DNA from: Podospora comata
Lineage: Eukaryota; Ascomycota; Sordariomycetes; Sordariales; Podosporaceae
Direction of reading: 5' to 3'
Length of the DNA stretch: 64,000 bases
NCBI GenBank assembly: GCA_017354895.1
Contig: CP071497.1
Location: 744,001-808,000 of the forward strand
The notes below the pieces were generated by a model. That model was not told the DNA's origin, did not search any database, and saw only the letters and a program-made list of their open reading frames with translations. The position numbers and the translations under genes are program-made. Below are positions 23,452-33,999 of this stretch, piece by piece; position 1 is the stretch's first letter; each line of letters begins with the position of its first letter.

Positions 23452-24018
23452 ACCTACAGGAGGGGTACTTAAACATCAGCCACATTGCACACAAAAGCCA
23501 GCTCGGTATTTAATAAGAGAAAAGCCAAGGAAGAGCAGGTGGGGGAGCGATTTATAGCTTATCATGCAAATCATGCAAGCCGCCAGCGTCTGTCAGTGGC
23601 AGGAGAGGCAAGTCGAGGATCGAGGTCTGAGAGACAAAAGAGAATCCTGTCAGTCGCTACAAACGGTAATTGGCTGCATATAATCAACATGTCCGAAAAA
23701 CTTCTTGGTCGGTACGGGGATCTTCAAGATGAGACGGTGTGCCTGTAAGAGGAAAAAGTTGCAACAATCAATGTTCACTTTGCGGAGGTGTGTGGTACAA
23801 CTTTTGATGACTGATGAGCCAAAGAATGGGGCGTGAGAGGGGGGGGATAATCTCGAACGTCGTGGGCCTTTTTTCGCTGGGAACAAGATGTTGTTGAACA
23901 GAAGTTAGATAGATACCCCCCAAAGTTGAACGATTTATGACTTGTGTATTGTCGAGCTATCTGGTATGTTTGTGGTGAGTAGGCAAAACGCCTTGCAAAA
24001 TCAAAATGGGGGCATTAC
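23452..24018. other. intergenic, LIS1 3' side
   Basis: Non-coding; LIS1 3' untranslated region and the 3' side of the converging decayed gene. A G-run lies at about 23840-23847. No gene seen. Confidence 0.5.
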
Positions 24019-24999
24019 TTAGAAACCCCTCATGCCTCCCCTACGGAGGACGAACTGCTTTCCACCTCGGTAGAGGATCTCGATAACAGTCATCCAAGGC
24101 TGGTCATGGGGTGTTTGGACGACGTGAGTTTTGATTTGGACGCATTGCTGGTTGGCATAGTAGGGAGACCAGGTTGATACCAAGCCCGTGAGGCTAAGTG
24201 GAAACAATTGACTGCAGGTAGAAGTGTTAGATTTCTTTCCGCATAATCTGTGACGAAGAATTCAAGCTCTTACCGATTGTCCCTGCGAATGAAGCCGTCC
24301 TCAACTAGGGGGTGGCTTCCCCTGACAATTTGTTGAAACTTGGCGTCAATCTCGTCTTTGCGTCGCATATATTGCTCCTGGATCTTGCTCCAGGAAATGC
24401 AATCCGGAGTATGACGGCAGACCTCAGAGTTGGGGTGCTGCAACTTGAGAAACTGGCGCTAATTGACGTTCGGCAAGCGGTGGCCGATAATGGTGTGAAT
24501 CCTGTGCTTCCACTCCGAGCAAAGATAGACGTCCTCCCGGCGTTTAACATCGGTGTTGGCTTGATAACATTGAGTCATGTGCCATCGACCCAGGACCTCC
24601 ACAAGTCAGTCCTCGCGAGTGTCGTCGAGCTGATCGTGCCACTCCTTCAGGGCAGCTATGTCTCGGGTGTGATCTTGGGGTTCCTGTCTTCCAACTCGAT
24701 CGTGATACCGCCGTCATTGTGGCTCTCAGAGTTGAAGGGTGGCTCTCTGAAATAATCAGTGGTTTGTTTCTACGGTCGATCATACTTGTTTTCTTCGTTC
24801 AGCCATTTCTCACGAGCCCAAGCATTGCTGGCTCGCACGGCGGCCGTAAAGGCTTTGTGGTCCTGCATCCCGTCAGGTTTGTTGTGTAGAATTCAAGGAG
24901 AGAATGCACACCAAAACAAGAGTAACAGATGACAGTCGGTCGAAGGTTTTCAATTTTCCAAGGTGGAATATTGGCAAGAGATTTGTGGCCAGCAAGACG
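24019..24999 (-). pseudogene. decayed multi-exon gene, unknown family
   Basis: Coding-like exons can be followed on the minus strand: about 24999-24910 (IPPWKIENLRPTVICYSCFG), 24862-24786 (DHKAFTAAVRASNAWAREKW), 24746-24274 and 24211-24019 (QLFPLSLTGLVSTWSPYYAN ... to TAA). Splice sites keep phase: introns 24863-24909, 24747-24785 (only 39 bp) and 24212-24273 (GTAAGA, CTAAC branch, CTGCAG). The large exon is broken three times: a frameshift near 24645-24665, a TGA at 24606-24608 where the flanking sequence suggests Trp, and a TAG at 24459-24461 that is one C-to-T step from CAG. No start codon is visible upstream, where an in-frame TAA sits at 25000-25002. I do not recognise the family. It is rich in Trp, Cys, His and charged residues, perhaps cytosolic. 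Recent loss is inferred because the splice signals survive. Confidence 0.6.
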
Positions 25000-25185
25000 T
25001 TAACTAGGTAGAAACCCCCTAGACCAACCTACATCGTTCCTTCCCTCTGCTACCTACTTGGCAAATCACTATATACTATCCCTCACACCGCCCCAAGACA
25101 CCTCAGCCTGAGGATCGGCCCATTTGAGGACCGGCCCATTTGAGGACCGACCGACCCCCTGAAGCTCCTCATTAGGGAACTGGAC

Positions 25186-25892
25186 CTATTGAACCAACCT
25201 CCGCTGCTCCCCATCATCTCTCTTCTCCTTCCCCTTAACCGGCACCCAAAGCCACAACACCTGCAAATGCCCCGGCGTGATCCCCATCTGATGGGCTCCC
25301 CAAAAGAATTGCCACACTGGCTGTACAGCCTTCGTCTTGCCAACCTCCTGAACCGAGAAACTGTCCCCGCTATCGTCATCATTTTCCGGAGCATCCGGGA
25401 TGTCGTAGTAGCACCCCAGGTTCCCGTTGCAGAGGTATGGGTATTTGAATCCTTGCTATTTCACGTACACCCAAAAATCAACATCGGTCTGCTTAAAATT
25501 GAAAAAAGAGGTAACATGGTACTCACAATAGTATAATACCTCTCCCCATCAATCCCGGCCTTGGCCCCCTCGAGGCAGTGCCACGCGTACGTGTTCTTGC
25601 CGTAGTAGCTGTCCTTGTTGTTGGGCATGCTCTTGTCGTTGAACGTACAGACGCCCCTTGACGAGACGAGCATGTAGGGGTAGCTTTCCGTCCGCGTGAA
25701 TGTGGCGCAGTTGGATTTGGACAGCAATCCCGACGCGGTCAGACAGCCGATGGTGTCTGTTGCCGGGTCGGCCGAGACGTAGGAGCTCGAGTTGAGGACG
25801 TGGATTTGGCCTTGGCCGACAAAGTCGTCTATTACGTTTGGGGATGCGAGTGCTGCTCCCAAGAGGAGGAAGATTGGTGATGAGGTTCTCAT
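25186..25892 (-). CDS. secreted hypothetical protein, 211 residues
   Basis: Two exons, 25892-25527 and 25455-25186, with a 71-bp intron (GTGAGT..AATAG); the join reads ERYYTI-QGFKYPYLC. It starts MRTSSPIFLLLGAALASP, a clear signal peptide cut near residue 17. The mature part has about six cysteines (GCLTASGLLSKSNC, CTFNDK, HCLEGA, CNGNLGCYYD), spaced for disulfides, and a Lys/Arg-rich C-terminus without cysteine. No catalytic motif is recognised. It may be a small secreted wall, surface or effector-like protein. The upstream TTTTATT-rich and CT-rich leader is ordinary. Confidence 0.7.
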
Positions 25893-26968
25893 TGTGTTGT
25901 TGATTTGTGGTTGGAGTGAAAAAATGATTCTTGTGAAGAGGCTGTTGTTGGTGAGATGCGAAAAGTGATGACGAGGCTCAAGAAAGGCGGGGGATCACAT
26001 GGCCCTTTTATTCAGATCTGATCTCGAAGGATTTCTCGGCTGCGGGAGCACGAGATCATAGATCATCTATGTTGGTGCCAAAGGGAGGTGTGATTCGGAC
26101 TGACAAAAACCGGGGATAATTCCTCCATGACCGCTTCCCAGTTCCCATCAATATGGGGCCAAACACAACCTCATCGCATGTGTCAGACATCTATAAGCCT
26201 TTTTCGCTCTGCTATAGCTGTAGGGAATTTTCATCACCAAACCCAGTCGCGTCCAGACTTTTCCCTTCAGCACGACGTCAAAAGGGCCCTGAGCTAGACC
26301 CAAGAAACATTTAAAGTCGGTTCTGCCCAGTCGCCATGGTCGATCAGATATTACCTGCCAGACCTTGACAGATGCAAACTACTATGACAACCCCAGTCTT
26401 GGACATGACCATGGGCAAAAGCCGAAAGTGACCAAGTGACTAATGCATGACTGTGGTAGGTACAGGTCTACAGCAGCCGACCGTTGCGCCGCTTTCCCCC
26501 GGATCGTCGCAGTAAACGGTCCTGAAGACAGGCTGACAGCTCGAGTTGGCTGGGCCGAGCACACCTTCCCCAACGGGCCGCCCATACAAAACGAAAAACA
26601 CCCCAGAACCTCTTTCCGGTTGAAGTGAGCGGTTGAATGGCCGCGCTGGACGTCTTGATTAAATTAAATACACTCCAACTCTGCAGCTCGTTTATCTACA
26701 GCGAACGCGGGGTACGGTCATGTTTCCTCTTTGATGGCAGGGGTTCGATTCCTGAGCGCGGTACTTGGTTATTGCTCTCGGATTTGTCATGATTAGACGT
26801 CCAAGAAAATCTAAAGTGCTGACGTGTGTGTCCATGAAACCTCTTTTGCTCTGAAAAGCTTGTTTCCGCACCTGCTTGATTTGGGGGTTTCCTTTCAGGG
26901 GTACATTGAAGGTATAACTGACGGATTAGGGCCCTTTCCGGGAACTCGGATTCTGCTGTTGCTTTTTC
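25893..26968. other. intergenic region
   Basis: Promoter of the secreted protein gene on the left and 3' side of the TPMT-type gene on the right. A tRNA-T-arm-like word at 26740-26760 did not extend to a cloverleaf. No gene seen. Confidence 0.5.
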
Positions 26969-27941
26969 TTACCAGCTTTTGACCTGCCAGATGCCCAGAT
27001 GGTCAGTTCCTTCTCCTTGCGGATACGTCCGAGAAGGCCTGATGCGGGCCACTCGCTCCAGCGGTCCCTTGTTGGGCCGTTGCAGGGCCGATTGGGCTGC
27101 TTCGTCATTATCAAAAACCCCGGTCCCACCGCCAGCCAACACATCGTAATAGATTCCTTCTCTCAAGGCCCATGGTGGACCAGGAAGCTTGAGGTCTTTG
27201 TAGAGGGGAAATTCGAGGCAAACCAGCTTTGCAGGTTGAGGTCCGAGCAATTCTCCCATTCGACGGCCCCAGTCTCGACGCATCTCCGGGAGGAGAGCAC
27301 ATAAGAACTGGCCGGTCAGCACAGCCTTGAGCGGACATGGCATGGCAAAAGCAGCAGACTTACAGTGTAATCATAGATAAGATCAAAACCCTCAAAGGTC
27401 TCCCCCTCGCGCACACACTTGCCCTCCCAGTCGCGCTTGAAAAAGTCACCAGCCATAAGCGTTACCTCTCCCCGCTGATCCTTCGGGTACTTTTCTTGAT
27501 TTCCCTCTCCATAGTTGTGTGCAAGGGGTGCATCTAGTTGCTTCGCGGCATAAGCCCTCGCAGTCTCGACACCGGTCGGTGAGACCTCAAGCCCATACAC
27601 ATCGAACCCATGCAGGGCCAGCATCACGACGTCATAGCCTTTTCCACAGCCCTACAATGATTGTTAACATCTCATGGCGCCATTCTGTGAAAGCCGAGTA
27701 AACATACCGGCACCAACGCCTTTGGCCTCCTTCGCTCACGCGACGGCCATGGAGCAGACTCGATCAAGTCAATAAGGGCAGGCGATGGCTTCCCCCTGTC
27801 CCAGAGATCGTTCTGCTGCGAGTCCCACAACGCCGACCACCCACTGGTCTGGGCGTCTCGGGTTGTGTGATTCGCCTGAAAATGCTTGATGAGCTTGGTG
27901 GGAACAAATGGTTCCCCGGAGTTTGGTGTGTTAGAAGTCAT
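26969..27941 (-). CDS. TPMT-family S-methyltransferase (thiol methyltransferase)
   Basis: Three exons: 27941-27708, 27651-27364 and 27307-26969, each intron 56 bp; 286 residues starting MTSNTPNSGEPF. In-frame sequence upstream has no ATG. Thiopurine-methyltransferase signatures: SGWSALWDSQQNDLWDRGKP (residues about 35-60, the N-terminal WD/RG region), SAM motif I VPGCGKGYDVVMLA at the first splice junction, GLEVSPTG, and FDLIYDYTFLCALLPEMRRDW followed by CLEFPLYKD. The fungal and plant members methylate thiols, halides or thiocyanate and probably serve in detoxification; the substrate here is not known. It is transcribed divergently from the CE1 esterase gene, 710 bp away. Confidence 0.92.
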
Positions 27942-28651
27942 GGTTTCGATTTCTGGTTCGTGGTCAGGGCAAGCAACACAATCAAAGGCAAAGGCCCAGG
28001 ACAAAAAGACAACCCCTCACGAATTATTCAACAGGTTCACGGGAATAGTTCCCCAAAAGTGGAGCCTAGCAACCGTGTCATGCCAAGCTGGGTTACATAA
28101 GCCATCTCCTTCTCCCCCTTTTCTACCCCTGAGATAATTGTTAGAGTCAGTGCTAGAACAAAAAGTCAACATGGGAGGGTTGGTGCAAAATGATAGCAAG
28201 CATTACATCAGCCACGAAGATTGACGATCGCCGTACCTCGTCGATTATTACCGAGCCAGCAACCGAAACATGGGGAAGCTCACTGCCCCCGCATCGACAA
28301 CCTCCACGCCTACTCCAAACGGAATATTGGAGACCAGCCCTTGAAGTGAAATCACTATACCAATTTAGCCTCGACCAAACTGCAGCCTCGCTCACCAGCA
28401 ATTCTGTTTCGAAATCATGAAGGCCAAGCCAGACTTTGCTGCGTTCATGTCTCCATGCCCGTTTGAGGCTATATATCGAAAGGCCTGTTTACCTTACCAC
28501 CCGGCTCAAATCCGACCATGCGGCTCTCACCCACGGCAATCTCACATCTTCACATCCCAATGTTCATAAAACACCATCCTCTCACCCATCCCACCACCAT
28601 GACCCTTTCAACCACCACCGATCAACTACCAACAAACTCCCCCAGAGCATC
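27942..28651. other. divergent promoter region, TPMT-like / esterase
   Basis: 710 bp between two start codons. A TATATA element at 28470-28475 lies 180 bp before the esterase ATG, followed by a C/A-rich leader. No coding region. Confidence 0.5.
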
Positions 28652-29521
28652 ATGGCCAAACTCACCCTCCTCACCCTCCTAGGTCTGCTGACCCCAACAG
28701 CCCTCTCCCTCCGCCCCTCCCCCGGCTGCGGCAAAACCCCCACCCTCGTAACCTCCTCCTCCACCACCACCCCCCTCCGAATAACCTCCAACAACAAACA
28801 ACGCGAATTCTTCGTCCGCCTCCCCCAAAACTACAACTCCTCGACCCCCCACCGCCTAATCTTCACCCTCCACGCCCTAGGCGGCACAGCCCAGCAAGTC
28901 ATCGCCGGCCAAGGGGGCTACCTCCCCTACTACGGCCTCCCCCCCCTAGCCAACTCCTCCACCACCCCAACAGTCTTCGTAATCCCCAACGGCCTCAACA
29001 ACGGCTGGCAAAACTCCAACGGCGAGGACGTCACCTTCCTCCGCTCCGTCCTCTCCACCGTTGAGTCAGACCTCTGCGTCGACCAGGACCTCCGCTTCTC
29101 CACCGGCTTCTCCTACGGCGCCGCAATGTCCTACTCGCTCGCCTGCTCGCTCGGGAGGGAGATCAGGGCCGTGGCCGCGCTGAGCGGGAACCCCCAGATC
29201 AGCGGGTGTGCCGCCGGCTCCGAGCCCGTCGCCTACTACGGCCAGCACGGGACGACGGACAACGTCTTGCCTCTGGCCCAGGCGAGGCAGATGAGGGATC
29301 GTTTCCTGAAAAATAACGGTTGCGCCGCCCAGGCTGAACCGCCCGTCCCGGCGGCGGGAAGCCAGGGGAAGGTCAAGACGGTGTATACCGGTTGTTTGCC
29401 CGACAAGCCCGTCACGTTTGTCGTTTTTGACGGGGGCCATGTTCCCACCCCCAGGGAGACAGGCGAGAGCGAGACTTTTGCGCACAAGGAGACTTGGGAG
29501 TTCTTTAGTCAGTTTACCTGA
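28652..29521 (+). CDS. secreted CE1-type esterase (feruloyl esterase / PHB depolymerase family)
   Basis: Single exon, 289 residues. The start at 28652 gives MAKLTLLTLLGLLTPTALSL, a signal peptide of about 19 residues. The alpha/beta-hydrolase signatures are the nucleophile elbow GFSYG (Ser154), a candidate Asp203 in HGTTDNVLP and His263 in DGGHVP. Also seen are FVRLPQNYNSS, LIFTLHALGG (oxyanion region) and VIPNGLNNGWQN, which are typical of the LpqC/CE1 group that includes fungal feruloyl esterases of types B and D. These release ferulate from arabinoxylan or pectin; the acyl specificity here is inferred. Several N-glycosylation sites (NSS, NSS). The first half is nearly G-free on the coding strand and the second half G-rich, a sharp shift within one gene. 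Confidence 0.88.
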   Translation: MAKLTLLTLLGLLTPTALSLRPSPGCGKTPTLVTSSSTTTPLRITSNNKQREFFVRLPQNYNSSTPHRLIFTLHALGGTAQQVIAGQGGYLPYYGLPPLANSSTTPTVFVIPNGLNNGWQNSNGEDVTFLRSVLSTVESDLCVDQDLRFSTGFSYGAAMSYSLACSLGREIRAVAALSGNPQISGCAAGSEPVAYYGQHGTTDNVLPLAQARQMRDRFLKNNGCAAQAEPPVPAAGSQGKVKTVYTGCLPDKPVTFVVFDGGHVPTPRETGESETFAHKETWEFFSQFT

Positions 29522-29693
29522 GACCGTCAAGTGGGTAACAGCAGAGGGGTTGTCCATGCATACGAAGTTTTCTAGTTTCAAGTATTTTCATGTGCTCATT
29601 ACTGCTCTGCTAGGAAAACGTACAAAGGCCTAAAATAAACCCATGAATCATCATCCTCAACAATCCGTCCCCACACCCTCCTGATACACACCC

Positions 29694-32600
29694 TTAAAAC
29701 CTATCAACCCCAGTAACCCTGTTCACAGCCTCCTTCACATACCCACTAATATCGTTATCCCTCCCACAATGCTCACACTTGTGCATAACCTTCCCCTGCG
29801 GCACATTTACATTGCCAGTCCCAACACCACCAATATTCCCATTGCCAGTACCCGAACTCGCAGCCCAGGCTCCAGTAGCAGCAGCAAGAGCAGGGCTCAC
29901 AAACTTATTCTGCCCAGTCATATACTGCTCAGACTGCACGGGCTGCATACCCCTCGTCTTCAAGTCGCTGTTGTTGTTGTTGCTGTCTCGCGGAACTGAA
30001 GATCTGTAAGCATTGGGCATCGCCTCAGGGCTCATTTCCATAGAATGATCAGAAGGGCGGGAGACCGACTCTCTATACGCCTCAGGCATCACCTCGGGGC
30101 TCATTCCCTGCTGCTCATGCGGCTTGGTCACTGACTCCCGGTAGGTATCTGGCATGACTTCTGGGCTCATGCCCTTGGCCGTGCTGGGGAAAGAAGTATA
30201 CCGGAGAGTGGCCGATTCGCCGGCGGCGGGGGGAGGGTTGGTAGCCTTGCCGGTCTCGGGAGCAGCGTGCACTGGAGGCGAGACAACCGTGTGGTGAGAC
30301 GACGGGTGCGCGTTGGTTGGGCTGGAGGATGAGGCCGGAAGAGGCAGGTCCTTCAGATGGCTATCGCGAGTGTCGACGTTGGAAGGCTGGCTTCGGTGAT
30401 GCTGGGTGAAGGGAACACCAGTCGGCCCAGTGGGTGAAGACACGTTACGGTCGGATGAGTGCTGATCATGGGCGTGGACGCTGGGCTCCGTGGCGCGACG
30501 GGAGTTGTCCTTGGGCTTAATCTTGACGCCTGAGGGTGTTCCAGAGGGCAGCTTATTGTATGGCCCAGAGTCGGTCCTGTTCTGCGAAGGACGGCTGGAC
30601 CCAGAGGCGGCAAGATCGTGTGCTCTGCTACCCTCGGTGGGGCCAGCATCTCTGTTGATACCAGATTCAGTACCGGAGGGGAGATGTTTGTACTGGCCGG
30701 AATCCTGAGTTTGATTCCCCTGGCGAGAGGTCTCAGTCGTCGAGCCGCGAGCCTTGTGTGCGGCCACGCCAGCAGCACCAGCGGCAGCAGCACCAGCGGC
30801 AGCGATGCCGGATGCATTGCCAGAAGAGAGATGGTTATAGTTGTCAGGCTCTTGATTTATCTGGCCCTCGGTTGAGTGGCGAGCGGTGTTCGAGTTATCG
30901 GTAGACTGGTCACTCTTCACGCCAGATGTGGTGCCGGAAGCAAGATGGTTGTAAGCACCAGGCTCCTGCGTGACAACACCAGTCCGAGACCCATGAGACT
31001 CGGATTGACGAGCAGAGCCTAGAGCCACACCAGACGGAGTGCTAGACGAAAGATGGTTGTAGGCAGGCTCCTGAGTGGAGGATCCTGTGTGAGTATTGTT
31101 GGACTCGGATGGGTGGTTTGAGCTAAGCGGCCGACTAGAAGAGGCAAAGACATTGTAGTCACCAGGCGCGTTGGCCACTGGTCTGCTGGTATTGATGGAC
31201 TCATGGACAGCTGACCCACGAGGACTGATGTTGGTCGAGTTTGACTGGACGCCAGAGGGCAGAGTGTTGTAAACCACGTTGGTGTCTGGGTGCTGGTTGA
31301 TGGCTGTGTTTGCCGCGGTAGAGTCCCTTGATTGCCTCATAGCAAGTGGGGCACCGCTGGCGGCCGCGCCAACCACGGCAGCGGGAACCCAGCTATGAGA
31401 GCCCTTCGGATCATCGCGAGGAGGGGAGGGCGGCTCTCTAGGATGTTCAAAAGGAGTGGAGGGGTCATCATGCTTGTGGGTAGCAAGTCCGACAGGAACA
31501 GCTGTGCCGGGAACTGGGTGGGCAGGATCGTGCTTGTGAGCAAGTTCAACAGCATCGAGGCCGACGGCAGATCCAACCCCTGAGCTTCTGGGCTGCCTAA
31601 CTTGAGCTGTGTTGCTGGTGGGGGCTTGCGAAGCGAGCGGCTGGTTGGGGTGAGAAGAGTATGAAGGCTTCTCCTGCTGGGTGTTTTGGTCCTCGGTGAC
31701 CTTGCCGTCCTTGTCCTTCTTGTGATGCAGCAGCCCAAACGCACCGGCACCTGCGGCGGCACCAGCAGCGGCCTTGGTACTGTTGTGATTCGAGTTATCA
31801 GTGTCAGTAGGGCTATCGGAAGATGCCCTGCGGTCCTTGGGCTCGCTCCTGCTTCCTTTTCTAAGGCGGTTGCGAGCCTTTGTGGTACCCGTCGTGCTTC
31901 CAACCAGAACAGGCTCTGGCTTGCGCTCAGCCTGCTGCGCGGGAGGCTCGTGGGTCGAAGTATCTTTCTGAAGCCTCTCCTCGTCCTTGTGCCGGCTGAA
32001 GATGCCAAGGACCTTGTGCTTCTTCTCGCCTTGGACGGATCGGCTCCGGCTCCTGTGCTTGTCGACAGACGAGTTGCGTCTATCATCCCGCGGCTTACGC
32101 GAAAGGAGCCCGCCGGCAGCACGAGTGCCCTGATCCTCACTAGTGCTCCTCGAGTGCCTAGCCTGAGTCTCGGTCTGGGAATTCTGAGCATCCTTGTCGT
32201 TCCTATTCTTGTCCGCCATGCCGTAAGCCGCGGCACCGGCACCGAGGGCAGCGGTGCCTGCAAGAGCAGCGTTGCGGCTGTTCGATGTCGACGTAGCTTC
32301 ATCGTCGCGCGCGTTCTTGGGAGACGACGAAAGCGGGAATGCTCGTTGGGTGGGGGACTGTCGGCTCACGTTGATCTCACGGTCGGTCGGGCCTGAGCCA
32401 GGCGCTGCAACCAAAGCATTGTCCCGCGAGACGCTGTAGGGGAGCGAAGGAGGTGGGACATTGGAGCTGTCAGTTTCAGAGAATGTCTGCTTCTGCTGCC
32501 CTTCAGGAATCTCCGAAAGGGGGGCAGGAAGCACAGCACCTCCGGGGCCGCCAGCCGTGGCATTCCTGTCGCCGGTTGTGGCAGCCTGGCTGTGGCGCCT

Positions 32601-33332
32601 GCTCTCTGCATCCTGGCTGCCGTGGCCGGATACTGAGTTATATACTCCAGTACCCCTGGGAAAGTCAGCGGTGCCGACGATGTGGGATGTTTCGGAAGCT
32701 GCTGACCTTTGAGGGAGATGATGGTGCTGGTCATGGTCGTCCTGCGCGCTGCCATGACCTGTCACTGTGTTATAGATACCTCCGCTGGAAGCCTTTGGGA
32801 GGTCGCCCCAGTATGGTGGGTCGGAGCGTTGCTCGTGGCTTCGACGCGGGGTTATGTCGGTGCTGTCAATCGTGTTGTGGTCACGGGTGGCTGCTTCAGC
32901 CCCAGCGCCAACGGCAGCAGCACCAAGTGGCTTCTCATTGGCATTATTCCTTCGGATCGGGAACTCTTCATCACTGTTCTCTTTGGCCAACTGTCTTGGT
33001 TGTAGCGATCCATCATCTGCTGGCTGGGAGGTCTGGTAGGGTCCAACATCGTCTCGGACGTAGGTGCCCCCACCAACTGCTTCTGATGGTCCAACCCAGC
33101 GGTCATTGTTGCCCTTGGCTGGTTGGATGGTCTCGGACTCGGTAAAGTTGACACCGGAATCGGTATGAGCGTGGCCGCGGGGATCGGTCGCCTTGTGGAG
33201 CTTGTTGAGCTCACGGTGGTGGTGACCTTGGTCTTGCTCTTCCGGGTACTGCCGGGGCTGCTGCACAGGTTCGTCGGCTGGAGTGGGTGGGATCGAGGAG
33301 GGGAAAGCCCCGGGAATGTGCTGCGCCGCCAT
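29694..33332 (-). CDS. large disordered repeat protein with a C-terminal CxxC, unknown
   Basis: One uninterrupted frame. The first in-frame ATG is at 33332 (MAAQHIPGAFPSS); sequence further upstream is open but lacks ATG. 1212 residues, poor in hydrophobics, rich in Ser, Gly, His, Asn, Asp and Arg. Visible repeats: about ten units of the type G-x-Y-N-H/K-L-x-S-G-T-x-S-G-V/I spread over the last two thirds, earlier GxYN(T/S)V(T/S)GHGS units, three MSPE(V/A)MPxxYRxSV units near the C-terminus, and Ala/Gly-rich helices (AAGAGAFGLLHH, AGAAGVAAHK, GAGAAAYGMADK). The end is conserved-looking: KCEHCGRDNDISGYVKEAVNRVTGV, with a CxxC pair. No signal peptide or membrane segment. Probably a scaffold- or stress-type intrinsically disordered protein; function unknown. 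The 3' end faces the esterase gene at 172 bp. Confidence 0.75.
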   Translation of the reverse strand: MAAQHIPGAFPSSIPPTPADEPVQQPRQYPEEQDQGHHHRELNKLHKATDPRGHAHTDSGVNFTESETIQPAKGNNDRWVGPSEAVGGGTYVRDDVGPYQTSQPADDGSLQPRQLAKENSDEEFPIRRNNANEKPLGAAAVGAGAEAATRDHNTIDSTDITPRRSHEQRSDPPYWGDLPKASSGGIYNTVTGHGSAQDDHDQHHHLPQRSAASETSHIVGTADFPRGTGVYNSVSGHGSQDAESRRHSQAATTGDRNATAGGPGGAVLPAPLSEIPEGQQKQTFSETDSSNVPPPSLPYSVSRDNALVAAPGSGPTDREINVSRQSPTQRAFPLSSSPKNARDDEATSTSNSRNAALAGTAALGAGAAAYGMADKNRNDKDAQNSQTETQARHSRSTSEDQGTRAAGGLLSRKPRDDRRNSSVDKHRSRSRSVQGEKKHKVLGIFSRHKDEERLQKDTSTHEPPAQQAERKPEPVLVGSTTGTTKARNRLRKGSRSEPKDRRASSDSPTDTDNSNHNSTKAAAGAAAGAGAFGLLHHKKDKDGKVTEDQNTQQEKPSYSSHPNQPLASQAPTSNTAQVRQPRSSGVGSAVGLDAVELAHKHDPAHPVPGTAVPVGLATHKHDDPSTPFEHPREPPSPPRDDPKGSHSWVPAAVVGAAASGAPLAMRQSRDSTAANTAINQHPDTNVVYNTLPSGVQSNSTNISPRGSAVHESINTSRPVANAPGDYNVFASSSRPLSSNHPSESNNTHTGSSTQEPAYNHLSSSTPSGVALGSARQSESHGSRTGVVTQEPGAYNHLASGTTSGVKSDQSTDNSNTARHSTEGQINQEPDNYNHLSSGNASGIAAAGAAAAGAAGVAAHKARGSTTETSRQGNQTQDSGQYKHLPSGTESGINRDAGPTEGSRAHDLAASGSSRPSQNRTDSGPYNKLPSGTPSGVKIKPKDNSRRATEPSVHAHDQHSSDRNVSSPTGPTGVPFTQHHRSQPSNVDTRDSHLKDLPLPASSSSPTNAHPSSHHTVVSPPVHAAPETGKATNPPPAAGESATLRYTSFPSTAKGMSPEVMPDTYRESVTKPHEQQGMSPEVMPEAYRESVSRPSDHSMEMSPEAMPNAYRSSVPRDSNNNNSDLKTRGMQPVQSEQYMTGQNKFVSPALAAATGAWAASSGTGNGNIGGVGTGNVNVPQGKVMHKCEHCGRDNDISGYVKEAVNRVTGVDRF

Positions 33333-33999
33333 GTTCGTCAAGGGTCGAGAGGAGGTTGTCAATCAAATCTGCACGAGGTGGTCAACGTCGTCCTAAGATG
33401 CAGTCCGTGAGCAAAGTCTGAGGGTAGAGTAAGGCATGTATCACAAGGTACAGATGGGGGAGAGAGACAAGTAGTAATTATGCAGTCTATTTGATGTGCG
33501 TAGGCGTCATTCTGGGCCAGCTTGGGCCGGGCAGAGCTACGTCAACGGGGCCTCTTGATGTGGAATTTCCTCGATTCCCTTCAGGCTTCATTGAGGGACC
33601 GCCGATCTTGACATCATCGGCTTGTGGAATCGTGGGGATTGACCAATGGCGTATTGTAGAAAAAGCGGGCTCCCGCTCTGCTGGTCACGCCTTGACGCCT
33701 GGCTTGGCAGGCTGCTCCAACTGTGGAAGCGGGTGCGTCACTGGCGCTGTGAAACAAAAGATATTACCCTGATTATCAAACCTTGCAAACGCTCTCGTGC
33801 GTCAGAGCTGAGAAGAGCCATCATCGATTGGACGCCCGCTGCCGGCGTAACCGCGTGAGTGATCTGTTTGGATGGTATCGAGATGGTTGATTTTAACTCG
33901 TGAGCTGGGCTTGGCACCTGGAGATCAGGGGAACCCTAACCCTTTTCACTTTACATGTAGGCGTAGACATCGACAACAATCAACAAACGTAACTGATTA
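33333..33999. other. intergenic region
   Basis: Promoter and leader of the repeat-protein gene and the 3' side of the next minus-strand gene. No gene seen. Confidence 0.5.

Noticed and set aside
26735-26765. tRNA-like T-arm word (GGGGTTCGATTCC)
   Set aside because: The T stem has a mismatch when the loop is set to seven bases, and no D arm, anticodon arm or matching acceptor strand is found upstream. Not a tRNA gene as read.
32453-33145. 230-codon + strand frame opposite the repeat protein
   Set aside because: Antisense shadow of a repetitive coding region, with no domain features.
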